From Ramlibacter henchirensis (GTDB lineage Bacteria; Pseudomonadota; Gammaproteobacteria; Burkholderiales; Burkholderiaceae_C): 64,000 nt of DNA. Each line of letters starts with the position of its first letter. Positions within the stretch are counted from its first letter, which is position 1. A model generated the notes under the pieces. That model saw only the letters and a program-made list of their open reading frames with translations, had not been told where the DNA came from and did not search any database. Below, piece by piece: positions 43,594-52,228 of the stretch. The position numbers and the translations under genes are program-made. The stretch covers positions 1,550,001 to 1,614,000 of the forward strand of contig NZ_SMLM01000001.1 of the NCBI RefSeq assembly GCF_004682015.1, written 5' to 3'.

Positions 43594-44850
43594 ATGGAAG
43601 CGATGAGGGAGTTCTTCGACGAGCGCGAGGCACGCGATCCCGAGCTGCGAGAGGCCGAGCTGATGCAGGCCCTGCCGCGCCTGGTCGCGCATGCGCAGCA
43701 GAAGTCGGCCGCCATGGCGCAGGTGCTCGCCGGCGTGGACGCATCGCTCGTCACGTCGCGGCAAGCGCTGGCGCGCCTGCCGGTCACGCGCAAGCACGAA
43801 CTGTTCGATCGGCAGCGCGCGTCGCTCGCGAGCGATCCGTTCGGCGGCTTCTCCACGCTGCTGCGTGGGCCGGACATGCGGCACGTGTTCGCGTCGCCCG
43901 GGCCGATCTACGAACCCGAGGGCGCGACGCGCGACTACTGGCGCAGCGCCCGCGCGATGTTCGCGGCCGGTTTCCGGCGCGGCGACCTGGTGCACAACGC
44001 GTTCAGCTACCACATGACGCCGGGCGCGTTCATCTTCGAAGCGGGCGCGCACGCGATCGGATGCACGGTCTTTCCCGCGGGTGTCGGGCAGACGGAGCAA
44101 CAACTGCAGGCGATCACCGAACTGCGGCCGAACGCCTACACCGGCACGCCGAGCTTTCTTCGCATCCTGCTGGAGAAGGCGCAGGAAGCGGGCGCCGACG
44201 TGAGCAGCCTGCGCAAGGCGCTGACGGGCGGCGAGGCGCTGCCGCCCAGCTTGCGAGACTGGTTCGCGTCGCGCGGCGTTGACGTCTACCAGAGCTACGC
44301 CACCGCCGACCTCGGCCTGATCGCGTACGAGACGTCGAGCCGAGAGGGCCTCGTGCTCGACGAAGACCTGATCCTCGAGATCGTGCGGCCCGGCACCGGC
44401 GACCCGGTCGCCGATGGCGAGGTCGGCGAGATCGTGGTGACCACCTTGAATCCGGCCTATCCCCTCGTGCGCTTCGGTACCGGAGACCTGTCGGCCCTGC
44501 TGCCGGGCCCCTGCCCGAGCGGCCGCACCAACACCCGCATCAAGGGCTGGATGGGCCGGGCCGACCAGACCACCAAGATCCGCGGCATGTTCGTGCATCC
44601 CGCGCAGGTGGCGGACATCGCGCGGCGGTTCCCCGAAGTGCTCAAGGCCCGCCTGGTGGTCAGCGGCGAGATGGCCAACGACCACATGACACTCAGGGTC
44701 GAAGCCAGCGCCAGGCCGCACGGGCTGGACGCGCGCATCGGCGAGGCGATCCGCGACGTGACCAAGCTGCGCGGCGACGTGGAACTGCTCGAGCCGGGCG
44801 CGCTGCCCAATGACGGCAAGGTCATCGAGGACGCCAGAAGCTACAAGTGA
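43594..44850 (+). CDS. Phenylacetate-CoA ligase-family protein (PaaK-like)
   Basis: A 418-residue adenylate-forming enzyme of the short PaaK subgroup. Visible are AFSYHMTPGAFIFEAGAHAIG, the ATP-site LRKALTGGEALPPSLRDWF, SYATADLGLIAYET, and the C-terminal GWMGRADQTTKIRGMFVHPAQV with the catalytic Lys region at LEPGALPNDGKVIEDARSY. It activates an aryl or acyl carboxylate with CoA; phenylacetate itself is not proven. ATG 43603, nine bases in, is an alternative start with better ribosome-binding spacing. It is the last gene of the importer operon and the second CoA ligase in it. Confidence 0.85.
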   Translation: MEAMREFFDEREARDPELREAELMQALPRLVAHAQQKSAAMAQVLAGVDASLVTSRQALARLPVTRKHELFDRQRASLASDPFGGFSTLLRGPDMRHVFASPGPIYEPEGATRDYWRSARAMFAAGFRRGDLVHNAFSYHMTPGAFIFEAGAHAIGCTVFPAGVGQTEQQLQAITELRPNAYTGTPSFLRILLEKAQEAGADVSSLRKALTGGEALPPSLRDWFASRGVDVYQSYATADLGLIAYETSSREGLVLDEDLILEIVRPGTGDPVADGEVGEIVVTTLNPAYPLVRFGTGDLSALLPGPCPSGRTNTRIKGWMGRADQTTKIRGMFVHPAQVADIARRFPEVLKARLVVSGEMANDHMTLRVEASARPHGLDARIGEAIRDVTKLRGDVELLEPGALPNDGKVIEDARSYK

Positions 44851-44909
44851 CCCGGCGCGGCGGCCACTGGCCGATCCGCCGGGTCGTCCCCGGGAAGGCG
44901 GGGATCCAG
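44850..44909 (+). repeat. Nested hairpin plus REP element after the PaaK-like gene
   Basis: acccggcg (44850-44857) pairs with cgccgggt (44877-44884), enclosing cggcc/ggccg (44861-44865, 44869-44873). Directly behind lies a REP-type hairpin, tccccg/cgggga (44887-44892, 44899-44904), within cgtccccgggaaggcggggatccag, a variant of the dispersed proteobacterial repeat whose reverse-strand translation contains WIPAFxG. It begins at the last base of the stop codon and may act as a rho-independent stop without a T-run. Confidence 0.7.
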
Positions 44910-45019
44910 TTCCGAACAGCGACGAACACGCTCAGCCGTTCCCCTAAGTACTTCCCGCGTTGAGCGCGCACATGCCCCTGCCTATGATCGGCCGGTTCCC
45001 AGACCAAGGAGATAAATCC

Positions 45020-46003
45020 ATGAAGAGCCTGTTGAAGACCCTGCTGCCGATGGCCCTGCTGGCCGCCGGCGCCGCGGGAGCGCAGAACTTCCCCGGCGAC
45101 AAGCCCATCACCATCGTCGTTCCGTTCTCCGCCGGCGGCCCCACCGACCGCGTCGCGCGCGACCTGGCCGAGGCGCTGCGCAAGCCGCTGGGCGGCGTGA
45201 CCGTCGTGGTCGACAACTCCGCCGGCGCGGGCGGCTCGATCGGCGCGAACAAGGTCGCCAAGGCCTCGCCGGACGGCCACACCCTGCTGCTGCACCACAT
45301 CGGCATGGCCACCATGCCCACGCTCGTGCGCAACATCCCGTTCAAGGTCGAGTCCGACTTCGAGTACCTGGGCATGGTCAACGACGTGCCCATGACGCTG
45401 ATCGGCCGCCCGACCCTGCCGCCGAACAACTACCGCGAACTGACGGGCTGGCTCGGCCAGAACAAGGGCAAGATCAACCTGGCCAACGCCGGCGTGGGTT
45501 CGGCCTCGCACCTGTGCGGGCTGCTGTTCCAGAACGCCATCGGCGTCGACATGACGACGGTGCCCTACAAGGGCACCGGCCCGGCCATGACCGACGTCAT
45601 CGGCGGGCAGGTCGACCTGATGTGCGACCAGACCACCAACACCTCCGGCCAGATCGAAGGCAAGAAGGTGAAGGCGTATGCGGTCACCACATCCAAGCGC
45701 CTGGCGCCGCCCGCGCTGAAGGAACTGCCGACGCTGCAGGAATCGGGCCTCAAGGACTTCCAGGTCACTATCTGGCACGGCCTCTACGCGCCCAAGGGCA
45801 CGCCCGCGCCGGTGCTTCAGAAGATCAACGACGCGCTGAAGGTCGCCCTGAAGGACCCGGACTTCATCAAGAAGCAGGAAGGCCTCGGCGCCGTGGTCGT
45901 GACCGACCGCCGCGTCGAGCCCGCCGAGCACAAGAAGTTCGTGGCCGCCGAGATCGCCAAGTGGAGCCCGGTCATCAAGGCCGCGGGCGTCTACGCGGAC
46001 TGA
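45020..46003 (+). CDS. Bug-family solute-binding protein
   Basis: A 327-residue periplasmic receptor: signal MKSLLKTLLPMALLAAGAAGAQ, then KPITIVVPFSAGGPTDRVARDL and DNSAGAGGSIGANKVAKASPDGHT. AAGGAG precedes ATG 45020 (spacing about 8). It ends in a clear terminator shared in the 103-bp gap before the next Bug gene, so the two are separate transcription units. No tricarboxylate permease genes are nearby. Confidence 0.92.
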   Translation: MKSLLKTLLPMALLAAGAAGAQNFPGDKPITIVVPFSAGGPTDRVARDLAEALRKPLGGVTVVVDNSAGAGGSIGANKVAKASPDGHTLLLHHIGMATMPTLVRNIPFKVESDFEYLGMVNDVPMTLIGRPTLPPNNYRELTGWLGQNKGKINLANAGVGSASHLCGLLFQNAIGVDMTTVPYKGTGPAMTDVIGGQVDLMCDQTTNTSGQIEGKKVKAYAVTTSKRLAPPALKELPTLQESGLKDFQVTIWHGLYAPKGTPAPVLQKINDALKVALKDPDFIKKQEGLGAVVVTDRRVEPAEHKKFVAAEIAKWSPVIKAAGVYAD

Positions 46004-46025
46004 TGCCCTTTCGCGGACAGCACGG

Positions 46026-46049
46026 AAGGCCGCCTGCGGGCGGCCTTTT
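46026..46049 (+). terminator. Intrinsic terminator between two Bug genes
   Basis: aaggccgcc (46026-46034) pairs with ggcggcctt (46039-46047) around a 4-nt loop, followed by TTTT from 46046. It ends the upstream Bug gene. Confidence 0.9.
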
Positions 46050-46106
46050 GCTTGTCCGCCCGTTGCATCATCACGCCTTGATCCAGAACGACACCAGGAG
46101 ACCTGA

Positions 46107-47111
46107 ATGAAGCCTTCCTTTCCGTCCCGCCGCACGGTGCTGGCGCTTTCCGCCGCGGCCGCCTCCAGCCTCGCCGCGCCCGTGTGGGCGCAAGGCGGCT
46201 GGCCGAACAAGCCGGTGCGCATCGTCGTGCCTTTCGCGGCCGGCGGCACCACCGACCTCCTGGCCCGCGCCACGGCGCTGGAACTGAGCAAGACGTTCGG
46301 GCAGCAGTTCGTCGTCGACAACCGCGCGGGCGCCGGCGGCAACATCGGCGCCGACATGGTGGCCAGGGCCGCCCCCGACGGCTACACCCTGCTGATGGGC
46401 ACCGTCGGCACGCAGAGCATCAACAAGTGGCTGTACGCGAAGATGCCGTTCGACCCGCAGAAGGACTTCACGCCGATCACCATGGTGGCGGCCGTGCCGA
46501 ACGTGATGGTCGTTCCCGTCGAGAAGGCGCGCACCAACGGCATCAACAGCGTGGCCGACTTCATCCGCTACGCCAAGGCCAATCCGGGCAAGCTGAACAT
46601 GGCGTCCAGCGGCAACGGAACCTCGATCCACCTTGCCGGCGAACTGTTCAAGGTGATGACCGGCACCTTCATGACCCACTTCCCGTACACGGGCTCCGGT
46701 CCGGCCTTGCTGGCGCTGATGAGCGGCGACATGGACGTGATGTTCGACAACCTGCCTTCGTCGATGCCGCACATCAAGGCGGGCAAACTGAAGGCGCTGG
46801 CGGTCACCAGCTCTCAGCCGTCCGCGGCGCTGCCGGGTGTGCCGACGGTGGAGCAGGCGGGCAACCTGAAAGGCTTCGAGGCCTCTTCCTGGTTCGGGCT
46901 GCTCGGACCCGCGGGCTTGCCGCCGGACATCGCCAACCGCATCCAGCAGGAAGTCGCGAAGGCGCTGGCGACGCCGGAGTTGAAGGAAAAGCTGACGGCG
47001 CAGGGAGCGATCCCGAGCGGGAGCACGCCGCAGCAGTTCGCGGCGCACATCGACGCCGAGCTGAAGAAGTGGCAGCCGGTCGTGAAGGCCAGCGGCGCGA
47101 AGATCGACTGA
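46107..47111 (+). CDS. Bug-family solute-binding protein
   Basis: A 334-residue periplasmic receptor: twin-Arg-like start [29 protein letters not shown], which may direct Sec or Tat export, then [24 protein letters not shown] and [24 protein letters not shown]. The ligand loop reads [14 protein letters not shown]. It shows the same family layout as the neighbour at 45020 but only moderate identity. It converges on the DUF1840 gene with a 9-bp gap. Confidence 0.92.
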   Translation: MKPSFPSRRTVLALSAAAASSLAAPVWAQGGWPNKPVRIVVPFAAGGTTDLLARATALELSKTFGQQFVVDNRAGAGGNIGADMVARAAPDGYTLLMGTVGTQSINKWLYAKMPFDPQKDFTPITMVAAVPNVMVVPVEKARTNGINSVADFIRYAKANPGKLNMASSGNGTSIHLAGELFKVMTGTFMTHFPYTGSGPALLALMSGDMDVMFDNLPSSMPHIKAGKLKALAVTSSQPSAALPGVPTVEQAGNLKGFEASSWFGLLGPAGLPPDIANRIQQEVAKALATPELKEKLTAQGAIPSGSTPQQFAAHIDAELKKWQPVVKASGAKID

Positions 47112-47120
47112 AGAAGGGGC

Positions 47121-47444
47121 CTACACGCCCCAGACGATCTCTTTGCCGGCTTTCTCGCACCGGCGCAGCATGTCCATGAACGGCAGCGCGCGCTGCCGCA
47201 GCGACACGGCGTCGAATTTCGGCGGCACCTGCCCCTTGGCCTTGGCCTCGTCGATCGCGGCCTGCTGATCGGCCTCCTCGCGCGCGATCGCCGCTTCCAG
47301 CGCGGCGACCGCGCCGGGCATCTGCGAGGGTTCGATGATCCCCTTCGGGCCGGGGTCCTTGCCGATGATCTCGAGCACCCGGCGGCCGTTGGGCTCGAGC
47401 ATGATCAGGTCGCCGGCTGCCTTGCTTTTGAATTTGTAGAGCAT
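47121..47444 (-). CDS. DUF1840 domain protein
   Basis: A 107-residue soluble protein beginning MLYKFKSKAAGDLIMLEPNGRRVLEIIG, the hallmark of the DUF1840 family common in betaproteobacteria. A helical mid-section (AAIAREEADQQAAIDEAKAKG) and a C-terminal LPFMDMLRRCEKAGKEIVWGV follow. No function is known to me. ATG 47444 is 7 bp after the cfa stop, indicating that both lie in one reverse-strand operon. Confidence 0.85.
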   Translation of the reverse strand: MLYKFKSKAAGDLIMLEPNGRRVLEIIGKDPGPKGIIEPSQMPGAVAALEAAIAREEADQQAAIDEAKAKGQVPPKFDAVSLRQRALPFMDMLRRCEKAGKEIVWGV

Positions 47445-47451
47445 CGATGCT

Positions 47452-48720
47452 TCAGCGCGGGTACATGTACTCGCGATTGAACGGGTACGTCGATTGTGCC
47501 CCCTTGAGCGTGCCGGTCTCGGGCCGGCCGTCCGGTCGCGCCGCGAGCACCTGGTGCAACGAGATCCAGCCCTGCTCGAAGCACATCGCGCAGCCCGAGA
47601 GATAGAGGCGATAGGCGCGCAGCACCTTGCCGGCGTCGCGCGCGCTGCCGGTGCCCTCGAGCACTTGCTGCGCTTCGTCCAGCCGCTGCTCCAGCGCGTC
47701 CGACCAGGCCCACAGCGTGCGCGCGTAGTGCGGGCGCAGGTTCTCCGTGTCCAGCATCTCGAGCCCGGCAATCGACAGCTCGCGCAGCACATGGCTGACG
47801 TGCAGCAGTTCGCCGCCCGGGAAGATGTACTTGTCGATGAAGTCGCCCATGCCGGCGCCCAGCTGGTTGGTGTACACGCCGCCCGACGTGATGCCGTGGT
47901 TCATCACCAGGCCGCCGGGCCGCAGCAGGCGACCGATCTGGCTGAAGTACACCGGCATATTGACGCGTCCGACGTGCTCGAACATGCCGACCGATGCGAT
48001 CTTGTCGAAGCCGCGCTCGTCGGTCAGTTCGCGGTAGTCGCGCAATTCCATGCGCACGCGCCCCTTGAGGCCCTTCTCCTCGATCAGCCGGTTGACGTGC
48101 GCGTGCTGGTTCTTCGACAGCGTGATGCCGGTGGCATCCACGCCGTAGTGTTCGGCGGCCCACATCAACAGCCCGCCCCAGCCGGCGCCGATGTCCAGGA
48201 AACGCTCGCCGGAGCGCAGCAACAGCTTGCGGCAGATGTGGTCCAGCTTGGCTTCCTGCGCTTGCGCGAGCGACATGCCGGTGTCGCGGTAGTAGGCGCA
48301 CGAATACACCCGGCGAGGATCGAGCCAGAGCGCGTAGAAATCGTCCGAGACGTCGTAGTGGAACTGGATCTGTTGCGCGTCCTTCTGCGGCGAGGAATGC
48401 GCGGCGAGCGACTTGGCGTGCCGGACCATGTTCGTCCACCAGCCGGTGTCGCTGCCCACCGGGCTGCCGGGCAACAGGCTCGCCGCCGCGGCCATGAGGT
48501 CGCGCATGCGGCCGTGCACCTCGATGCGACCTTCCACGATCTCTTCGGCCATCTTGCCGATCTGGCCGGCGGCCATCACCGCCAGCCCGGACCAGTCGCG
48601 GAACCCGAGCGTCACCGCCGCGTTGGCCGTGCCGAGCCGCCGGCCGCCCGGCAGGGTGACGGCGACCGGCACCGGAAGGGGTTCCAGCTGGGCCGAAATC
48701 TTTCGCTCGAGTAGTTCCAT
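47452..48720 (-). CDS. cfa: Cyclopropane-fatty-acyl-phospholipid synthase
   Basis: A 422-residue S-adenosylmethionine-dependent enzyme that adds a methylene bridge to unsaturated fatty acids of membrane phospholipids, commonly in stationary phase or acid stress. N-terminal lipid-contacting region (about 1-125), then the Rossmann-type methyltransferase with RFLDIGAGWGGLLMWAAEHYG, GITLSKNQHAHVNRLI, and IASVGMFEHVGRVNMPVYF; the later FIDKYIFPGGELLHVSHVLREL is standard. Length is near E. coli (382) with an extended N-terminus. ATG 48720 is preferred; a TTG six bases upstream is possible. Divergent from a MarR gene. Confidence 0.93.
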   Translation of the reverse strand: MELLERKISAQLEPLPVPVAVTLPGGRRLGTANAAVTLGFRDWSGLAVMAAGQIGKMAEEIVEGRIEVHGRMRDLMAAAASLLPGSPVGSDTGWWTNMVRHAKSLAAHSSPQKDAQQIQFHYDVSDDFYALWLDPRRVYSCAYYRDTGMSLAQAQEAKLDHICRKLLLRSGERFLDIGAGWGGLLMWAAEHYGVDATGITLSKNQHAHVNRLIEEKGLKGRVRMELRDYRELTDERGFDKIASVGMFEHVGRVNMPVYFSQIGRLLRPGGLVMNHGITSGGVYTNQLGAGMGDFIDKYIFPGGELLHVSHVLRELSIAGLEMLDTENLRPHYARTLWAWSDALEQRLDEAQQVLEGTGSARDAGKVLRAYRLYLSGCAMCFEQGWISLHQVLAARPDGRPETGTLKGAQSTYPFNREYMYPR

Positions 48721-48807
48721 CGGCAAATTCTTGCCAGCCGGCGCCTACAGCGTCAATTGCCTCATCTGTAGGACGAATTCGCTTTCTGCGCCCGCGGCGG
48801 TGATAAG

Positions 48808-48850
48808 TTGACAGCAATTAGTTGAGGTTTAAACTATTTAGGTCTTAACT
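48808..48850 (+). promoter_or_regulatory. Promoter and candidate operator of the MarR gene
   Basis: TTGACA (48808-48813) and TAAACT (48830-48835), 16 bp apart, form a good sigma-70 promoter. The -10 lies in the palindrome GTTTAAAC (48828-48835) within an A+T-rich stretch, tagttgaggtttaaact (48820-48836) followed by tttaggtcttaact, unlike the G+C-rich surroundings. Autorepression by the MarR protein is likely. Confidence 0.65.
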
Positions 48851-48864
48851 CGAGGCCTTTTCCC

Positions 48865-49344
48865 ATGGACATGGAAGCGCGGGCGCACAGCGAGCACCCG
48901 GAAGCGTTGCGCCTCTGGCTGCGTCTCCTGACCTGCACGCAGCTCGTTGAAAAGCAGCTGCGAAGCCGGTTGCGCGAGCGCTTCGACACCACCCTGCCGC
49001 GCTTCGACCTGATGGCGCAGCTCGAACGCGCTCCCGACGGCCTGAAGATGAACGAGCTGTCGCGCCGCATGATGGTCACCGGCGGCAACGTCACCGGCAT
49101 CACTGACCAGCTGGTGCAGGAAGGCCTGGTCGACCGGGTCGACGTCGAAGGCGACCGCCGCGCGTACCGCGTGCGGCTCACGCCGCGCGGACGCAAGCTG
49201 TTCCACGACATGGCGCAGCAACACGAAGAGTGGATCGTGGAGGCTTTTTCCGCACTCTCGGACAAGGATGTCGCCACGCTGCACCGGCTGCTCGGCAAGG
49301 TCAAGGACCACGCCCAGCCCCGCACGCAGAAGCAAGCGGCTTGA
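48865..49344 (+). CDS. MarR-family transcriptional regulator
   Basis: A 159-residue winged-helix repressor: LPRFDLMAQLERAPDGLKMNELSRRMMVTGGNVTGITDQLVQEGLVDRV is the DNA-binding region, with the wing VDVEGDRRAYRVRLTPRGRKLF. ATG 48865 or the ATG two codons in (48871) begin it. It is followed after 15 bp by an aryl-CoA ligase gene, a pairing seen for regulators of aromatic-acid degradation that respond to an acid or its CoA thioester. It is divergent from cfa. Confidence 0.92.
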   Translation: MDMEARAHSEHPEALRLWLRLLTCTQLVEKQLRSRLRERFDTTLPRFDLMAQLERAPDGLKMNELSRRMMVTGGNVTGITDQLVQEGLVDRVDVEGDRRAYRVRLTPRGRKLFHDMAQQHEEWIVEAFSALSDKDVATLHRLLGKVKDHAQPRTQKQAA

Positions 49345-49359
49345 AAAGAGGAGCCCGCA

Positions 49360-50973
49360 ATGTCCGCCCAGACCGACCGCTTCGTCCACGACAGGCTGCC
49401 GCCGCGCGAGCAGTGGCCGCAACTGCGCTATGACCTGCCGGAGCTGCGCCTGCCCGAGCAGGTCAATCTCGTTGAGGAACTCCTCGACAAGGCGGCGGCA
49501 AAAGGCTTCGGCGACCGGCCGCTGCTGCGCTCCTCGCGCATCACGCTCACCTACCAGGACGTGCGCGATCGCGTCGACCGCATCGCGCGCGTGCTGGTCG
49601 AGGACCTCGGCCTCGTGCCCGGCAACCGCGTGCTGCTGCGCGGCGGCAACTCCATCGGACTCGCGCTCGCGTGGCTGGGCGTCGTCAAGGCCGGTCTCGT
49701 CGCGGTGGCCACGATGCCGCTGCTGCGCGCCCGCGAACTGGGCGACATCATCGACACCGCGCAGCCCACGGTGGCGCTGTGCGACAGCAAGCTGCTGGAG
49801 GAGCTGGAGAAGGCGCGCGAGGGCCGGCCCGTGCTGCGCACCGTCGTGCCCTTCAACGCGCCCAACGAGCCCGGCTCGCTCGCCGTACGCTCGGCGCAGA
49901 AGGACGGCGACTTCCGGGCCTGCCCGACGGCCGCCGACGACATCGCGCTGATGGCGTTCACCTCCGGCACCACGGGCAAGCCCAAGGCGGCGGTGCACAC
50001 CCATCGCGACGTGCTGGCCGCCTGCGAAGCCTGGCCGCGCCACGTGCTGAAGGCCACGCCGGACGACATCGTCGTGGGCTCGCCGCCACTGGCCTTCACC
50101 TTCGGGCTCGGCGGGCTGCTGGTCTTCCCGATGTGGGCCGGCGCCTCGGTCTACTTCCCGGAAGCGCCGTACACGCCCGAGACGATGGTGCGAACCATCG
50201 TCGAAGTGAGTGCGACGATCTGCTACACCGCGCCCACCTTCTACCGGCAGATGGCGCCGTTCGCGCGCGAGCGCGGCGTCGGCAAGCTGCGCATCTGCGT
50301 CAGCGCCGGCGAGGGCCTGCCGGACGCCACGCGACAGCTCTGGAAGCAGGCCAGCGGCATCGAGATGTGCGACGGCATCGGCGCCACCGAGATGTTCCAC
50401 ATCTTCATCTCCTCGGCAGGCGGCGAAGTACGTCCGGGAGCCATCGGCAAGGTGGTGCCCGGCTACCAGGCCAAGGTGGTGGACGACGAAGGACGCGAGG
50501 TGCCGCGCGGCACGGTCGGCAAGCTGGCGGTGATCGGCCCGACGGGGTGCCGCTACCTGGACGACCCGCGCCAGTCCAAGTACGTGAAGGACGGCTGGAA
50601 CTATCCGGGCGACGCCTTCATGCAGGACGCCGACGGCTACTTCTTCTACCAGGCCCGCGCCGACGACATGATCATCACCGCCGGCTACAACGTCGGCGGA
50701 CCCGAAGTGGAGGATGCGCTGCTGCGCCATCCGGCCGTCGCCGAATGCGGCGTGGTCGGCAAGCCCGACGAGGAGCGCGGCATGATCGTCAAGGCGTTCT
50801 GCGTGCTCAAGCCCGGGCACGAGCCCGGCGAGGCGATGGTGCGCACGCTGCAGGAGCACGTGAAGAACACCATCGCCCCCTACAAGTACCCGCGCGAGAT
50901 CGAGTTCGTCGCGAGCCTGCCGCGCACCGAGACGGGCAAGCTGCAGCGGTTCAGGCTCAGGAGCCCGGGGTAG
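49360..50973 (+). CDS. Aryl-CoA ligase, 2-aminobenzoate/benzoate-CoA ligase family
   Basis: A 537-residue adenylate-forming enzyme. The P-loop is MAFTSGTTGKPKAAVHTHRD; CDGIGATEMFHIFISS and GWNYPGDAFMQDADGYFFYQARADDMIITAGYNVGGPEVED carry the ATP-ribose Asp and hinge; the catalytic Lys is in LPRTETGKLQRFRLR. The overall pattern (FRACPTAADDIALMAFTSGTTG, HIFISSAGGEVRPGAIGKVVPGY) resembles 2-aminobenzoate-CoA ligases, but no anthranilate-pathway genes are near. GAGGAG lies 8 nt before ATG 49360. Presumably co-transcribed with and controlled by the upstream MarR. Confidence 0.88.
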   Translation: MSAQTDRFVHDRLPPREQWPQLRYDLPELRLPEQVNLVEELLDKAAAKGFGDRPLLRSSRITLTYQDVRDRVDRIARVLVEDLGLVPGNRVLLRGGNSIGLALAWLGVVKAGLVAVATMPLLRARELGDIIDTAQPTVALCDSKLLEELEKAREGRPVLRTVVPFNAPNEPGSLAVRSAQKDGDFRACPTAADDIALMAFTSGTTGKPKAAVHTHRDVLAACEAWPRHVLKATPDDIVVGSPPLAFTFGLGGLLVFPMWAGASVYFPEAPYTPETMVRTIVEVSATICYTAPTFYRQMAPFARERGVGKLRICVSAGEGLPDATRQLWKQASGIEMCDGIGATEMFHIFISSAGGEVRPGAIGKVVPGYQAKVVDDEGREVPRGTVGKLAVIGPTGCRYLDDPRQSKYVKDGWNYPGDAFMQDADGYFFYQARADDMIITAGYNVGGPEVEDALLRHPAVAECGVVGKPDEERGMIVKAFCVLKPGHEPGEAMVRTLQEHVKNTIAPYKYPREIEFVASLPRTETGKLQRFRLRSPG

Positions 50974-50994
50974 ACCCGCGCTTAAACTCCCTCC

Positions 50995-52212
50995 ATGCCA
51001 GCGTATGCATTCGAGGCCCTCGACGCCGAGGGGCAGACCCGGCGCGGAGTCCTGGAGGCGGACACCGCCAAGGCCGCACGCAGCCAGTTGCGCGCTCAGG
51101 CACTGGTGCCGCTGCAGGTCGGCCCGGTGGAGGCCGGCGGCACGGGCGGCGTGGCCGGCCGCCGCTGGGGCCGGCGCGTCTTCAGCCCGACGCAGCTCAC
51201 GGTGTGGACGCGCCAGCTGGCGGGGCTCGTGGCGTCCGGACTGCAGCTGGAGCGCGCGCTCACGGCCTTGGCCGAGGAAGCCCCTGTGGAGGCCGAGCGG
51301 AACCTGGTGGCCGCTTTGCGTGCCGAGGTCAATGCGGGCGCCACCTTCGCGTCGGCGCTTTCGCACTTTCCCCGCGAGTTCTCGGACATCTACATCGCCG
51401 TAGTCGCCGCGGGCGAGCAGAGCGGGTACCTCGGCATGGTGCTCGAGCGCTTGGCCGACGACCTGGAGAACCGGCAGGCGCTGAAGGCCAAGCTGACCGG
51501 TGCCGCGCTGTATCCCGCCATCGTCACCATCGTCGCGCTCGCGATCGTCGTCTTCCTTGTGACGTACGTCGTGCCGCAGGTGGCCAACGTGTTCGCCGGG
51601 ACGAAGCGCGCCCTGCCGTTCCTCACCACCGTGATGCTCGGCGCCAGCGCGCTCGTGCGGGAATGGGGCTGGATGATCGCGGGCGTGCTGGTCGGCATGG
51701 CGCTCGTCCTGCGCGGCATGCTGCGACGCGAGGCCTTCCGCGAGAAGTTCGATGCGGCCTGGCTGCAGTTGCCCGTGCTGGGCCGCTTGGCACGCGGCTA
51801 CAACAGCGCGCAGTTCGGCAACACGCTCGCGATGCTCACCGCGGCGGGCGTTCCCATCCTTCGCGCGCTGCAGGCCGCCGCGGAGACGCTGAACAATCGA
51901 GCGATGCGGGCCGATGCGCTCGATGCCCTCGTGCTGGTGCGCGAAGGCGCGCCGCTCGCGTCGGCGCTGGCGCAGAAGAAGCGCTTCCCGGGCCTGCTGT
52001 CGATGTTCGCGCGGCTCGGCGAGCAGACGGGCCAGTTGCCCGTCATGCTGCAGCGCGCGGCCAACCAGCTGGGCAGCGAAGTGCAGCGGCGCGCGATGCA
52101 ACTGGCCACCGTGCTGGAGCCGCTGCTGATCGTGACGATGGGGCTGGTGGTGATGCTGATCGTGCTGGCCGTGCTGCTGCCGATCATCGAGCTCAACCAA
52201 TGGGTGCGGTGA
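50995..52212 (+). CDS. gspF: Type II secretion inner-membrane protein GspF
   Basis: A 405-residue platform protein of the general secretory pathway. The N-terminus MPAYAFEALDAEGQTRRGVLEADTAKAARSQLRAQALVPLQV is diagnostic. Two GspF domains (about 70-195 and 275-397) each begin near TRQLAGLVASGLQLERALTAL and GNTLAMLTAAGVPILRALQA. Three transmembrane segments lie at about 175-195, 225-245 and 375-397. No other gsp gene is adjacent, although the operon is usually gspDEF or gspC-N; it stands between a CoA ligase and a nucleotidase gene. Confidence 0.93.
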   Translation: MPAYAFEALDAEGQTRRGVLEADTAKAARSQLRAQALVPLQVGPVEAGGTGGVAGRRWGRRVFSPTQLTVWTRQLAGLVASGLQLERALTALAEEAPVEAERNLVAALRAEVNAGATFASALSHFPREFSDIYIAVVAAGEQSGYLGMVLERLADDLENRQALKAKLTGAALYPAIVTIVALAIVVFLVTYVVPQVANVFAGTKRALPFLTTVMLGASALVREWGWMIAGVLVGMALVLRGMLRREAFREKFDAAWLQLPVLGRLARGYNSAQFGNTLAMLTAAGVPILRALQAAAETLNNRAMRADALDALVLVREGAPLASALAQKKRFPGLLSMFARLGEQTGQLPVMLQRAANQLGSEVQRRAMQLATVLEPLLIVTMGLVVMLIVLAVLLPIIELNQWVR

Positions 52213-52228
52213 TCGCGAGGAGGATGCC

